This document shows, piece after piece, positions 8,279 to 16,886 of a DNA stretch of 64,000 nt. Made by a program: the position numbers and the translations under genes. Origin of the DNA: Burkholderiaceae bacterium (lineage in GTDB: Bacteria > Pseudomonadota > Gammaproteobacteria > Burkholderiales > Burkholderiaceae_C); NCBI GenBank assembly GCA_023150375.1, contig JAKLLA010000001.1, forward strand, positions 1-64,000, given 5' to 3'. Each line of letters opens with the position of its first letter. The first letter of the stretch is position 1. Below the pieces are notes generated by a model. That model was not told the DNA's origin and did no database searches. It saw only the letters and a list, made by a program, of their open reading frames with translations.

Positions 8279-8434
8279 TCAGGGGTGACTGCTGGGGTCA
8301 CTTCGGGGGTGAATTCCCCGGTCGTCGGCCACCGCGAGTCGCCCCGTCGGCAGCTCTTGCATCATCCCCTGCTCGAGCGCCCGGGTTTTCTCTCGACGGA
8401 CTTCCTGTTCATCGAGTTCGTCATGCCTGGCGCC
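8279..8434 (-). pseudogene. Type I restriction HsdS, C-terminal remnant
   Basis: A 51-codon frame entered from an upstream TAG encodes EKTRALEQGMMQELPTGR, which closely matches the conserved C-terminal end of HsdS specificity subunits (KTRALKQGMMQELLTG). The rest of HsdS, including both target-recognition domains, is missing, and the tail has drifted to a late TGA at 8279. The adjacent AlbA_2-type gene and Fic relic fit the usual cargo of type I restriction loci. Confidence 0.65.
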
Positions 8435-8456
8435 CTACGTGGGTGGCCTGGCGTGG

Positions 8457-9920
8457 TCAATCCTGTTGACTTGTGCCGCCGAGCCGCTCCGCCGCCTGCA
8501 GCCAAGCCCACCCCGCCGGCGTCAGGCGGTAGCGCTGCAAGCGACTGTTCGGCTTGTCCGGGAGCGTCATCTCGACCAGGCCGCGGTCGATGGCCGGGAG
8601 CAGGAAGGCCTGGCCGAAGTGGTTGCGGTCACGCAGCCCCAATGCGTCCATCAGCTCCTGTCGGGAATGCTCGCCGCTGAAGGCCCGGACCAGCGTGCCG
8701 ACTTGCTGGGTGACTTGCTGGGTGACTTGCTGGGTGACTTGTGGGGTGACCTGCTGGGCGCCCTCCCCGCCCGCCGGCCGGCGCACGACCACGCGGAACT
8801 GGTTGGCCGCCACGTCGTCGATCAGCTCGATGGCGGGCCAGTCGCGCAGCGCGCGTGGGATGCCGGTGCCCAGGCCGCGGTAGGGCAGCAGCTGCACCGC
8901 GTGTTCGGTGAGGGTGGGGTTGCGGCGGTTGGTGGCGCCGCGGCGAATGGCCTCCGTGCTCAGGCTGTCGGGCAGATGGCCGGGGCTGATGATCTCCAGG
9001 CGGTCGGCGAAGACCATCAGGCGGATCGACGCACTGGTGAAGTAGTCGCGGTGGATCAGCGCGTTGACCAGCAGCTCCTCCAGCGCCTGCTCCGGGATCT
9101 CCAGCTGGCCGAGGGTGTTGAAGCCCCGGTCGCCCTGCACATGCCGCAGGTTGCGGCGGATGAAGGCGAAGCTGCGCTGGTACTGCTCGGGCAGCGTGCC
9201 GTCGATGTCCTCGCTGTCCAGGTAGCGCGTATCGGTCAGCGCCGTGCCGGGGAAGCACACTGCCTTGACCACCAGGGCTGGGCGCAGGCGCTGCGGGCGC
9301 TGGCCGAACAGCAGCAGCCCCGCCAGGTTCAGCTCGCGGCCGTCGCTCAGACCCAGGTTCTGCAGCAGCTGCTCCAGGCCTTGTCCGGCGTACTCGGGGC
9401 GCTGGCCGAAGCGGCGCTGGAAGTATGCGGTGAAGGCCTTCTCGTCGATGTCCGCCGGTGAGCTGCCGGCCACCGGCACGCCATCGGCGTAGACCAGGCC
9501 CGAGCGCTGGAACATGCGCTGCATTTCCTCCCGCGCGGTCACATGGCGTTTGTCCGCGCCCTGCTTGACCCAGATGCGGCCCTGGTGATCCACATAGGGC
9601 TTGGCGAGGCCGTCGGGCACGCTCACCACCATCACCAGGCCGCGGGCGGTGTGCACGTTTTCGGTCAGCGGGTGCACCGGCGGGCGCAGGTGCTGGCTGG
9701 CGGCGTTGCTGAGCAGCTGGTTGAGGCGCCGCACCGCCGCGGCGTCCAGCCCGGTGACGCTGCCATCGTCGGCCACGCCCAGCATCAGCTGGCCCCCGCC
9801 GCTGTTGGCCAGTGCCGCCAGTTCGGCCGCCACGCTGTCGGCGTTGGTTTCGTCGCGCTTGAACTGGTGCCGGCTGTCTTCGCCGCGGGCCAGTATCTCC
9901 AGCAGTTCTGTTTCGGTCAT
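8457..9920 (-). CDS. AlbA_2 / HATPase protein with VTQQ-repeat linker
   Basis: A 487-residue protein of the putative ATP-binding/transcriptional-regulator family often found with restriction and defence genes. Order: AlbA_2 (Schlafen-like) domain at about 1-130 (HQFKRDETNADSVAAELAAL, then ANSGGGQLMLGV); a central segment; a HATPase_c_4-like domain around 275-400 with ALEELLVNALIHRDYF and RLEIISPGHLP; a Gln-Val-Thr repeat linker around 395-415; and a C-terminal winged-helix segment ending near RLQRYRLTPAGW. The start at 9920 (MTETELLE) was preferred over 9953. It follows the 163-residue gene by 37 bp on the same strand, so it may be the third gene of the TIR-STAND operon. Molecular function is not established. 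Confidence 0.8.
   Translation of the reverse strand: MTETELLEILARGEDSRHQFKRDETNADSVAAELAALANSGGGQLMLGVADDGSVTGLDAAAVRRLNQLLSNAASQHLRPPVHPLTENVHTARGLVMVVSVPDGLAKPYVDHQGRIWVKQGADKRHVTAREEMQRMFQRSGLVYADGVPVAGSSPADIDEKAFTAYFQRRFGQRPEYAGQGLEQLLQNLGLSDGRELNLAGLLLFGQRPQRLRPALVVKAVCFPGTALTDTRYLDSEDIDGTLPEQYQRSFAFIRRNLRHVQGDRGFNTLGQLEIPEQALEELLVNALIHRDYFTSASIRLMVFADRLEIISPGHLPDSLSTEAIRRGATNRRNPTLTEHAVQLLPYRGLGTGIPRALRDWPAIELIDDVAANQFRVVVRRPAGGEGAQQVTPQVTQQVTQQVTQQVGTLVRAFSGEHSRQELMDALGLRDRNHFGQAFLLPAIDRGLVEMTLPDKPNSRLQRYRLTPAGWAWLQAAERLGGTSQQD
8700..8757. repeat. 12-bp coding minisatellite
   Basis: About 4.5 tandem copies of a 12-bp unit (GGGTGACTTGCT and variants). On the minus strand it encodes the QVTQ QVTQ QVTQ linker of the AlbA_2 protein. 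The unit is a multiple of three, so copy changes would alter linker length without breaking the frame. Confidence 0.8.
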
Positions 9921-9957
9921 GACCCTGCTCCTGTGCCCGGTTGCAGCGACCACACTG

Positions 9958-10449
9958 CTACGCCGCCACGTCCTCGATGCGCGTCAGGTCGTCCTCCCCC
10001 TCCACACCGGCCATGCTGCCCAGCAGCCGGGTGTAGTGCAGCAACACCTCCTGCAGCGCCTCCAACTCACCACGGAAGACCAGCCGCTGCGCCGGCTCCT
10101 GAAACGCCCCGCCCAGCGCCAGCCGGTGCCAGCGGGCGGTGAAGGGCCGCACCTTCTGGTTCAACACCACGATGGCGATCTTGGCGAACTCCCGGGCGTG
10201 CCGGCCACCCGGTGCCTTGAGGATCTCCCGCGTCAGCCCGAACAGCCGGTACACCGAATCCAGCGCCGCCTGCTCGTCCCCGTCGTCGCGGGGCAACGGC
10301 TGGGTGGTGATGCGCGTGACCAGCTCGATGTACAGCGCCCAGGCGGCTTCCTTGTCCTGGTCACTGGGCTTGAACTCGGCATCGAGCACGCCGACGTTGA
10401 TCTTCAGGCTCGACAGGCTCCACTGATCGAGCAGCTCGCGCCATTTCAT
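9958..10449 (-). CDS. Unrecognised 163-residue protein, partner of the TIR-STAND gene
   Basis: From MKWRELLDQWSLSSLKINVG the protein is predicted soluble and largely helical. Distinctive stretches are ELVTRITTQPLPRDDGDEQA, ALDSVYRLFGLTREILK, EFAKIAIVVLNQKVRPFTARWHRL and LLHYTRLLGSMAGVEGEDDL. No family or catalytic motif was recognised, and there is no signal peptide or membrane segment. The ATG at 10449 was chosen over 10500 because upstream residues look non-coding. It begins 93 bp after the TIR-STAND-FGE gene ends and stops 37 bp before the AlbA_2 gene, all on one strand, so it is probably a functional companion in the same operon. Confidence 0.7.
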   Translation of the reverse strand: MKWRELLDQWSLSSLKINVGVLDAEFKPSDQDKEAAWALYIELVTRITTQPLPRDDGDEQAALDSVYRLFGLTREILKAPGGRHAREFAKIAIVVLNQKVRPFTARWHRLALGGAFQEPAQRLVFRGELEALQEVLLHYTRLLGSMAGVEGEDDLTRIEDVAA

Positions 10450-10542
10450 GGTCTGGTCCTCGGGTGAACCTCTGGGGCCGGCGGATGCCGACTCCGGCAT
10501 TGTGGCGCTGCGCGGCGCGGTCAGCGAACAGCCGGTCAGCGC

Positions 10543-13500
10543 TCACCGGCCAGCGGCGCCGGTGGGCAGCGATTCGGATGGGGACGCACGACAGACCCGA
10601 AAGCCAAGGTCACCGCCCATTTCAGCGGGGCGGGCAGTACCGCGAATCGACGCGCCCAGCTGCATCCACGGGGAAACGTACCACGAGCCGCCGCGCAGCA
10701 CACGCCCAGCGTCCGGCTTCGCCGCCTTCAGGTCGGCAGGCTGGTTGTCCCGGGTGTAGACCGACGACGTCCACTCCCAGGCACTGCCCGCCGTGTCGTG
10801 CAGCCCGAAGGGATTGGGGGCGTAGCTCCCTGCCGGTGCGATGCGGTTTTCGAAGCGCACATCGCAGCCATCACAGTTCGCCCGCGGCGGCTGGCCGGGC
10901 TGCTCCTTCGGGAGTTCAGGCCCCCACCAGAAGGCCGCCTCCTGGCTGCCCGGGCGGCCGGGTGCGCGGGCAGCGTATTCCCATTCCTCTTCGGTCGGCA
11001 ACCGCCAAGTCTGGCCGGTCAGCTTGCTCAGCCACTGGGTGTAGGCCACTGCATCACGTTGGCTGACATTGACAACCGGGATGTTGCCGGGGCGCCAGTT
11101 CCAACCACTCACGTTTGGCGCCAACTCAGGGTAGCTGGGCTTCTTCGCTCCGGCCGATGTGCTGCGACGGCGCTGCCAGACGGCGTAGTCGTATTCGGCG
11201 AGCGTCACCTCGAACTGGCCGAAGGCGGTGCACGGCTCGGGCATCTGGCGCAGATCGACACGACGCCAGGCCTCGTCGGGACGGCACTCGAGCCCTTCCT
11301 TGTCGTCCCGGCCGGGTTTGCAACCGTAGTCGAATGCTCCCAGCGGGATGTCCACCGTGCGCGGGATCGGTGGGGACCGCCAACCCCACCGGAGTGTCAT
11401 CACGATGTCCTGGGCGTCGTCCGTCGCCAGCCATGCCTTCGTCGCATTGCGAATCGGGTACTGCACAAGAAGCCCCGCCAACAAGAGCGCAACCGTCCAC
11501 AGCCCTGTCACACGAGCCAGGGCCGGGCGCTGCGCGCTTTTCAGGAAGCCCAGTTCCGCCTCGCTGGCCATGAACCGCACCGCGTCATACCGGCGCAACT
11601 GCCTGCGATCGGGGCCATTCAGAAGGCGGTCGACTGCACCCGTGGTCGGCCAGGCCTGCGCCTCCTGACGCAGGTTCTGCCGAAGCAGGTCGCGGTCCTT
11701 GTGTGCTTCCAGGTACTCGACCAGCCGGGGCCAGTAGGGTTGCGGCGGGCCGCCGTCCGGGCCGGGCGGGCGGCTGCGCAGCAGGGCTTCGTGGATCAGG
11801 TCGACGCGGCGGGTGTCGGCGCCCTGGGCGTCGGTGGCGCTGCCGCTGACGGTGATCAGGCGCAGCCGGGCGGCGGTGTCGGCCGCCTCGCGGCGCTGGC
11901 CCGAGAGGGCGCCCAGCAGCAGCTGGCCGCGGGCCAGGTCGGCGTCCTGGAAGCCCTGCCCGGCCTGCCGGCAGGCCTGCAGCCAGGTGAGGGACTGGCG
12001 GGTGTGCCGGCCTTCCGGGTGAAAGTGCGCCAGCGCCGAGAGCAGCTCCAGCGCGCCGCGCTGCAGCGTGCTGCGGGCATCGCCCAGGCCCGCCAGCAGG
12101 CGGTCGGCCTCGCTGGCCAGGAGGCCGCCCAGGCGGCCGAGGGCGTCGTACTCCGCCAGCGTCAGCACGCCGGGCGCAGCGGTCGTACCCCGCGGGCGGC
12201 GCAGCCAGAGGGTTTCCATCGCATGCTGCAGCAGCGGCAGCGCGGCGGCGGGGTCGTCCTCCGCGTCGTCCAGCAGGGCCTGCAGCAGCTCGGGCTGCAC
12301 GGTCAGCCGGCCCAGGCGGGCTGGGGCCGTGATGGCCTGGGCCAGCCCCGCCCGACCCATCGGCGTGAGGGTGAAGGGGCTGGTCAGCGTGTTGAGCAGG
12401 CCGGCCAGGCGCGGCAGGTCTTCGGCGATGCGGTGCTGGTAGTCGCTGCGGCAGGTGCTGACCAGGTGCAGCGGGCTGGCCGGGGCGGTGAGGGCCTCGG
12501 TGAGCAGCAGGTCCAGCCGGGCGCGGGCGCTGGCGCTGCTGAGGGTGAACAGCTCCTCGAACTGGTCGATCACCAGCAGCACGCCGATGGGGCGATGACC
12601 CAGGGCGTCGCGCAGCCACAGGCGCAGGGTCTCGGGCTCCTTGCCGTCGCGCAACTCGCGCAGGAGCGGCAGCGAGGGCTGACCCAGCGCGGGCGCCAGC
12701 ACCTCGGCCAGCGACACCAGCGGGTCGTGGCCGGGCAGCATCGGCGCAGTGACGGCCCAGTCGTCCAGCCCGGTGCGGGCGGAAAGGGCCCCCTGCTCGG
12801 CCAGCGGCAACAGGCCGGCGCGCATCAGCGAGGACTTGCCCGAGCCGCTGCCACCGACGATGTGCAGCCAGCGGCGGTACGGCGCGCTGCTGCCGGCCAG
12901 CGCCGGGGCGGGCGTCCCCTTGCTTTCGAGCAGCGCAATGGACGGGATGTCCGGCGTGCGACCGAGCAGGTTCAGCGCGGCCAGCACCTCCCGCTCGCGG
13001 CCGAAGAAGCGCCGGGCCTGCTCCTTCTGGAACGATGCCAACCCCACCCAGGGGCAGACGTCGGGCGGCAGCAGCGCCTCGGCCGGCGGGCCGTCGTCGG
13101 CCAGGGCGCCCACGCCGGCCACGGCGGCCAGCGGGCGGGTCAGCGCCTCGATCAGCGCGTCGGGCGGCGGCGCCTCCTCCTCCCACCTCACGCCTTGCAG
13201 CAGGCCGAGGAAGGGCAGCGTCGCCAGGTCCGGCGCGCCGGGCAGCAGCACCGGCACGATCTGCGGGCGCTCCTTCGCCTCGTGTGCGCCGAAGTGGCGG
13301 TTCAGGACGGTGGAGGTTTCCGCCCCCACCCAGCGCCCCAGCCCGCGCGGGCCGAGCAGCACGACGAAGCGCCGGCAGCTCTGCAGCGCCTCGCCCAGCG
13401 CATCCAGCCACTGGTCGCTGGCGCGCAGCGAGGCGTCGTCCTTGAAGACGGTCAGCCCCCGGGCGAGCAAGGCCTGGTGCAGCAGGTCCGCCTGCGCCAG

Positions 13501-13554
13501 GTGAGTGGCGCGGTGGTAGCTGATGAAGACGTCGGGCCGCTGCGGCGCTCCCAT
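10543..13554 (-). CDS. TIR - nSTAND ATPase - TM - FGE-like sensor fusion protein
   Basis: A 1003-residue multidomain protein. Residues 7-145 form a TIR domain (DVFISYHRATH, FKDDASLRASDQWLDALGEA, FVVLLGPRGLGRW). Residues 168-660 are a novel-STAND NTPase, with the entry motif FFGREREV, Walker A GGSGSGKSS (234-242) and Walker B LLVIDQFEELF (326-336). A single hydrophobic segment at 684-701 follows. Residues 733-990 are a formylglycine-generating-enzyme/SUMF1 fold (WRLPTEEEWEYAAR, NPFGLHDTAGSAWEWTS, RVLRGGSW, LGFRVCR). The catalytic cysteine pair of true FGE is absent: the expected region reads WYVSPWMQLGASIRG. A TIR effector, a STAND switch and a C-lectin-fold module are the layout of a conflict or antiphage signalling protein. 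TIR NADase activity is not proven, as I cannot assign the catalytic glutamate. AAGGGAAG precedes the ATG. Confidence 0.9.
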   Translation of the reverse strand: MGAPQRPDVFISYHRATHLAQADLLHQALLARGLTVFKDDASLRASDQWLDALGEALQSCRRFVVLLGPRGLGRWVGAETSTVLNRHFGAHEAKERPQIVPVLLPGAPDLATLPFLGLLQGVRWEEEAPPPDALIEALTRPLAAVAGVGALADDGPPAEALLPPDVCPWVGLASFQKEQARRFFGREREVLAALNLLGRTPDIPSIALLESKGTPAPALAGSSAPYRRWLHIVGGSGSGKSSLMRAGLLPLAEQGALSARTGLDDWAVTAPMLPGHDPLVSLAEVLAPALGQPSLPLLRELRDGKEPETLRLWLRDALGHRPIGVLLVIDQFEELFTLSSASARARLDLLLTEALTAPASPLHLVSTCRSDYQHRIAEDLPRLAGLLNTLTSPFTLTPMGRAGLAQAITAPARLGRLTVQPELLQALLDDAEDDPAAALPLLQHAMETLWLRRPRGTTAAPGVLTLAEYDALGRLGGLLASEADRLLAGLGDARSTLQRGALELLSALAHFHPEGRHTRQSLTWLQACRQAGQGFQDADLARGQLLLGALSGQRREAADTAARLRLITVSGSATDAQGADTRRVDLIHEALLRSRPPGPDGGPPQPYWPRLVEYLEAHKDRDLLRQNLRQEAQAWPTTGAVDRLLNGPDRRQLRRYDAVRFMASEAELGFLKSAQRPALARVTGLWTVALLLAGLLVQYPIRNATKAWLATDDAQDIVMTLRWGWRSPPIPRTVDIPLGAFDYGCKPGRDDKEGLECRPDEAWRRVDLRQMPEPCTAFGQFEVTLAEYDYAVWQRRRSTSAGAKKPSYPELAPNVSGWNWRPGNIPVVNVSQRDAVAYTQWLSKLTGQTWRLPTEEEWEYAARAPGRPGSQEAAFWWGPELPKEQPGQPPRANCDGCDVRFENRIAPAGSYAPNPFGLHDTAGSAWEWTSSVYTRDNQPADLKAAKPDAGRVLRGGSWYVSPWMQLGASIRGTARPAEMGGDLGFRVCRASPSESLPTGAAGR

Positions 13555-14156
13555 GCACTTCCCTTCGGTTTGCGGGGGATTTTCGCGGAGGACTCCGTTC
13601 GGGAGAAGCCTGGACGGTGTCCCCCGCCGACGCCGCTGTCACCGACGACGACTTACCCGGACCGGAAGGTCGCCTGGCTGCCGTGCAGCGGGCAAGCCAC
13701 GCGACAGGGTGGGCAATAACCCGGTTTGCAGCCGCCGCGCGCCGATCGCCCTCGAGCATCGGCACCAGGCGCAGCGGGCAACTGGCGCCAGGTGGCATCG
13801 GACCGGCGCCAGCGGCCGGCTGGGCCGTACGGATGAGCGCCAGCGTCTGCGTGCCGCGCTGGCGGCAGCTCGGACCGATCTGCGCGATACGACGTCAGTC
13901 CGCCTGACCTTGTCGGCATCTCTGTGGGCAACGCACCAACCCGCGGACCACGGGTCGGCGAAGACCCACGCGCAGCCGTTTCGAAGACGGTGGAGGTGCC
14001 GGACTGCGGCCTCCAAGGAAGGCCGTGACCGCCAGTCCGCTGGCACGATGCGGCGGGCACAATCGCTTGACACAGCGCCCCAACGTATCGCTGGATGCGT
14101 CGCCAGACCTGAAGCCACGCGTCCAGTTGCTCGAGCCATACAAGAATCCTGCGTAC
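13555..14156. other. 602-bp gap between the TIR-STAND operon and xthA
   Basis: This divergent interval should hold the promoters of the TIR-STAND operon (minus) and exonuclease III (plus). Open frames on both strands are compositional and carry no recognisable domain. No clear operator, terminator or repeat was seen. Confidence 0.4.
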
Positions 14157-14927
14157 ATGAAACTCGCCACCTGGAACGTCAACTCCCTGGCCGTGCGCCT
14201 GCCGCAGCTGCTGGCCTGGCTGTCCGAGCAGCAGCCCGATGTGCTGGTGCTGCAGGAAACCAAGCTCACCGACGACAAGTTCCCCGCCGCCGAGATCGAG
14301 GCGGCCGGCTGGCAGGTGGCCTGGTTCGGCCAGAAGACCTACAACGGCGTGGCGCTGCTCAGCCGCGGCAGCGCCCCCGAGGCGGTGGTGAAGAACATCC
14401 CCGGTTTCGCCGACGAGCAGGCCCGCGTGATCGCCGCGACGGTGGGCGCGCTGCGGGTGGTCGGCGCCTACTTCCCGAACGGGCAGGCGCCGGGCAGCGA
14501 GAAGTTCGCCTACAAGATGGGCTGGCTTCAGGCCCTGGCCGCCTGGCTGCGCGAGGAGCTGGCGGCCCACCCGCAGCTGGTGCTGATGGGCGACTTCAAC
14601 ATCGCGCCGGAGGACCGGGATGTGCACGACCCCGTCGCCTGGGCCGGCCAGATCCACTGCACCGACGAGGAGCGCGCCCACTTCCGCGCCCTGCTCGGCC
14701 TCGGGCTGGTGGACGCCTTCCGCCTCTTCGAGCAGCCGCCCCGCAGCTGGAGCTGGTGGGACTACCGCAACCTGGCCTTCCGCAAGAACCAGGGCCTGCG
14801 CATCGACCACATCCTGGTGGGCGAGGCGCTGCGCGGCGCGGTGCGCGCCTGCGCGATCGACAAGGCACCGCGCCGCAACGAGCGCCCCAGCGACCACGCG
14901 CCGGTGTGGGTGGAGCTGGCGGGCTGA
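14157..14927 (+). CDS. xthA: Exodeoxyribonuclease III
   Basis: A 256-residue exonuclease/endonuclease/phosphatase-fold enzyme that cuts at abasic sites and degrades DNA 3' to 5' in base-excision repair. It begins with the family start [19 protein letters not shown]. Metal and catalytic motifs are QETKL (Glu), [15 protein letters not shown] (Asp/Asn), the LRIDHILV segment and the terminal SDHAPVW (Asp-His). Length is normal for XthA. The ATG at 14157 matches the family start; the open frame upstream is not conserved. Confidence 0.95.
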   Translation: MKLATWNVNSLAVRLPQLLAWLSEQQPDVLVLQETKLTDDKFPAAEIEAAGWQVAWFGQKTYNGVALLSRGSAPEAVVKNIPGFADEQARVIAATVGALRVVGAYFPNGQAPGSEKFAYKMGWLQALAAWLREELAAHPQLVLMGDFNIAPEDRDVHDPVAWAGQIHCTDEERAHFRALLGLGLVDAFRLFEQPPRSWSWWDYRNLAFRKNQGLRIDHILVGEALRGAVRACAIDKAPRRNERPSDHAPVWVELAG

Positions 14928-14951
14928 GCCTCGCCCCACCCGGCGGTCGGG

Positions 14952-16886
14952 TCAGATCCGCGGCCCGTAGACCGGCAGCGCGGCGCCGTACTCGTAGGCG
15001 CCGGCATCGGGTCGGGTGCCGGTGTAGCCGTCGTTGATGCCTGGCAGCACCTGGCCCATGTCGATGGCCTTGCCGCCGGCGCGCAGGCGCAGGTCGGGCG
15101 GGGTGAACTGCGTCATCGCTGCGGCCGGGAAGGCGATGCTGGAGGCGAACACGTCCAGCCCCACCTGCACCGCATTCTTTTCGGTGGTCTTGGCGCGCAG
15201 GTCGGCCAGCGTCGAGGTGCGCACGCTGCCGACCTGGGCGTTGAAGGTGCCCAGCGTGGAGCCGAGCGCGTCGTAGTCGATCGACGAGGAAGCGGTGTCC
15301 AGGTAGTACTCGTCGATCACCCGGCCGCTGCCCGAGGAGTAGCCGCCCCAGGTGCCGCCCGGCCCGCCGATGAAGAGGTTGTTGCGCGCGTACAGGTTGT
15401 AGATCGGCACGCCCGGGTAGGCGCCGAAGGCATCGCCGTTCTTGACGATGGTGTTGTGCAGCAGCACGTCGCCGTAGCTGGTGCGGTAGAGCTTGAAGCC
15501 CACGTGCGCGACGTTGTAGGCCACGTTGCGGATGAACCAGGTCGGCCCGCCCAGCCCGGGCTGCGAGGACATGGCGATGAAGGTGTTGGTCAGCCGGTTG
15601 CGCAGGATGCGGCAGTTGTGGTGGCAGAAGTCGGCCTCGATGCCGTCGTCGGCCATCTCGCTGATGTCGTTGTTCAGCACGTCGATGCTGTACTGCTTCA
15701 CGGACTCGCTGCCCTCGAGGAAGGAGATGCCGTCGCGGAAGCCCTTGACGCGGTTGTTCATGATCACGTGGCCCGGGCCGCTCACCAGGATGCCCTCGCC
15801 GTAGTTCGCACCGTTCACGCCCAGCGCCGCAGTGTTCCAGGCCGTGAGGCCGTTGACCACGTTGTCGGCGATGTAGGCGTTCTCCGAGGCGTTCCAGGTC
15901 ACGATGCCGTCGCCGCTGCCGACAGTGCTCTTCGCGTTCACCGTGTTGCCGACGATGGCCACGCCCAGCGAGCTGTTGAAGCGGATGCGCCCGTTCACCG
16001 TCAGCCCGCGGACCTGCACGTACTTGCGCCCGATCAGGGAGAGCTCGCCGTTCACGACCACGGCGCCCTTGGCCAGGCCGGTCTTCGGGCGGATCACGAT
16101 GGGCTGGGTCTCGCTGCCGTCCTTGGTCAGCGAGAAGGCCGGGTAGCTGCCGGCGGCCAGCTCGACGATGTCACCCGGCACGGCCGCGGCCAGCACGCTC
16201 TTGTAGTTGGCGGTGGTGGCCGCCTTGATCGGCGCGCCGGCCATCGGCGCAGGCACGGCGCGGGTCTGGACGGCCAGCGTGCGGGTGGTCGAACCGCCGT
16301 CGGGATCGACCAGCGCCAGCTCCAGGTCGTAGCGGGTGCCGGGCTGCAGGTCGAACACGCTGCCGGAGTGGCGCGTGGCCCAGCTGAAACCCGAGGTGCT
16401 GCCGGCCTGGATGCGCCGCAGCGGTGCACCCACCGACCAGGCGGTCGTGCCGGTCTTGCGGTAGCGCACGTTGACCACCGCGTTCTTGTTGGCATCGCCG
16501 GTGAAGGTCCACTCGACGGTGAGGTTCTGCAGCGTGGGATTGGGCGTACTGATCGTGCCGGGCATCGAGACCCAGCTGGGGTCCACCGCGGCGGCGGCCA
16601 TGCGGCCGTCGGCGTTGTCGTCGGCGCCGTCCTGAGCCGCCGGGGCGGCCCCATCGGCGGTACCGGACAGGGCCGCGGCGTCGGCAGCCGCTGCGGCTGC
16701 ATCGGCACCCGGGCCGTAGTCCTCGGCAGGACGGGCGGCCGGTTCGTCGGCCGCGGCAGCCTCGGCCACCTCGGCACGATCGACGTCCGCCGGGTCGTCG
16801 CCGCCGCCGCAGGCGCTCAGGCCGGCCAGGGCGCCCAGCAGGGCGAGGTGAAGCACACGGGGACGGAGAAACGGGGTACTGCGCAT
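14952..16886 (-). CDS. Lipoprotein with right-handed beta-helix domain
   Basis: A 644-residue exported lipoprotein. The signal peptide ends in a lipobox LSAC with the lipidated cysteine at residue 26, followed by GGGD and an alanine/aspartate-rich linker to about 95. Residues about 105-215 look like a fibronectin III-type domain (TVEWTFTGDANKNAVVNVRY). Residues about 220-640 form a parallel beta-helix, seen as repeating hydrophobic/asparagine coils (VAIVGNTVNA, AYIADNVVNG, HVIMNNRVKG, CRILRNRLTN, LYARNNLFIG). Such folds are typical of polysaccharide lyases, epimerases and adhesins. A carbohydrate-modifying or binding role at the outer membrane is plausible, but catalytic residues were not assigned. 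Confidence 0.8.
   Translation of the reverse strand: MRSTPFLRPRVLHLALLGALAGLSACGGGDDPADVDRAEVAEAAAADEPAARPAEDYGPGADAAAAAADAAALSGTADGAAPAAQDGADDNADGRMAAAAVDPSWVSMPGTISTPNPTLQNLTVEWTFTGDANKNAVVNVRYRKTGTTAWSVGAPLRRIQAGSTSGFSWATRHSGSVFDLQPGTRYDLELALVDPDGGSTTRTLAVQTRAVPAPMAGAPIKAATTANYKSVLAAAVPGDIVELAAGSYPAFSLTKDGSETQPIVIRPKTGLAKGAVVVNGELSLIGRKYVQVRGLTVNGRIRFNSSLGVAIVGNTVNAKSTVGSGDGIVTWNASENAYIADNVVNGLTAWNTAALGVNGANYGEGILVSGPGHVIMNNRVKGFRDGISFLEGSESVKQYSIDVLNNDISEMADDGIEADFCHHNCRILRNRLTNTFIAMSSQPGLGGPTWFIRNVAYNVAHVGFKLYRTSYGDVLLHNTIVKNGDAFGAYPGVPIYNLYARNNLFIGGPGGTWGGYSSGSGRVIDEYYLDTASSSIDYDALGSTLGTFNAQVGSVRTSTLADLRAKTTEKNAVQVGLDVFASSIAFPAAAMTQFTPPDLRLRAGGKAIDMGQVLPGINDGYTGTRPDAGAYEYGAALPVYGPRI

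Noticed and set aside
8700-8757. Possible CRISPR-like repeat array
   Set aside because: Units are 12 bp, directly tandem without spacers, and encode a protein linker in frame.
13100-13554. Claim that the TIR domain is a proven NADase
   Set aside because: The aligned region DQWLDALGEAL does not let me assign the catalytic glutamate without a structural alignment.
10798-13719. A plus-strand open frame of nearly 1000 codons opposite the TIR-STAND gene
   Set aside because: It is a high-GC antisense shadow: Arg/Gln/Ala-rich, no domain, and the minus strand encodes clear TIR, STAND and FGE motifs.
13617-13907. Plus-strand open frame upstream of xthA
   Set aside because: No recognisable domain, no ribosome-binding site, and composition typical of antisense or intergenic high-GC frames.
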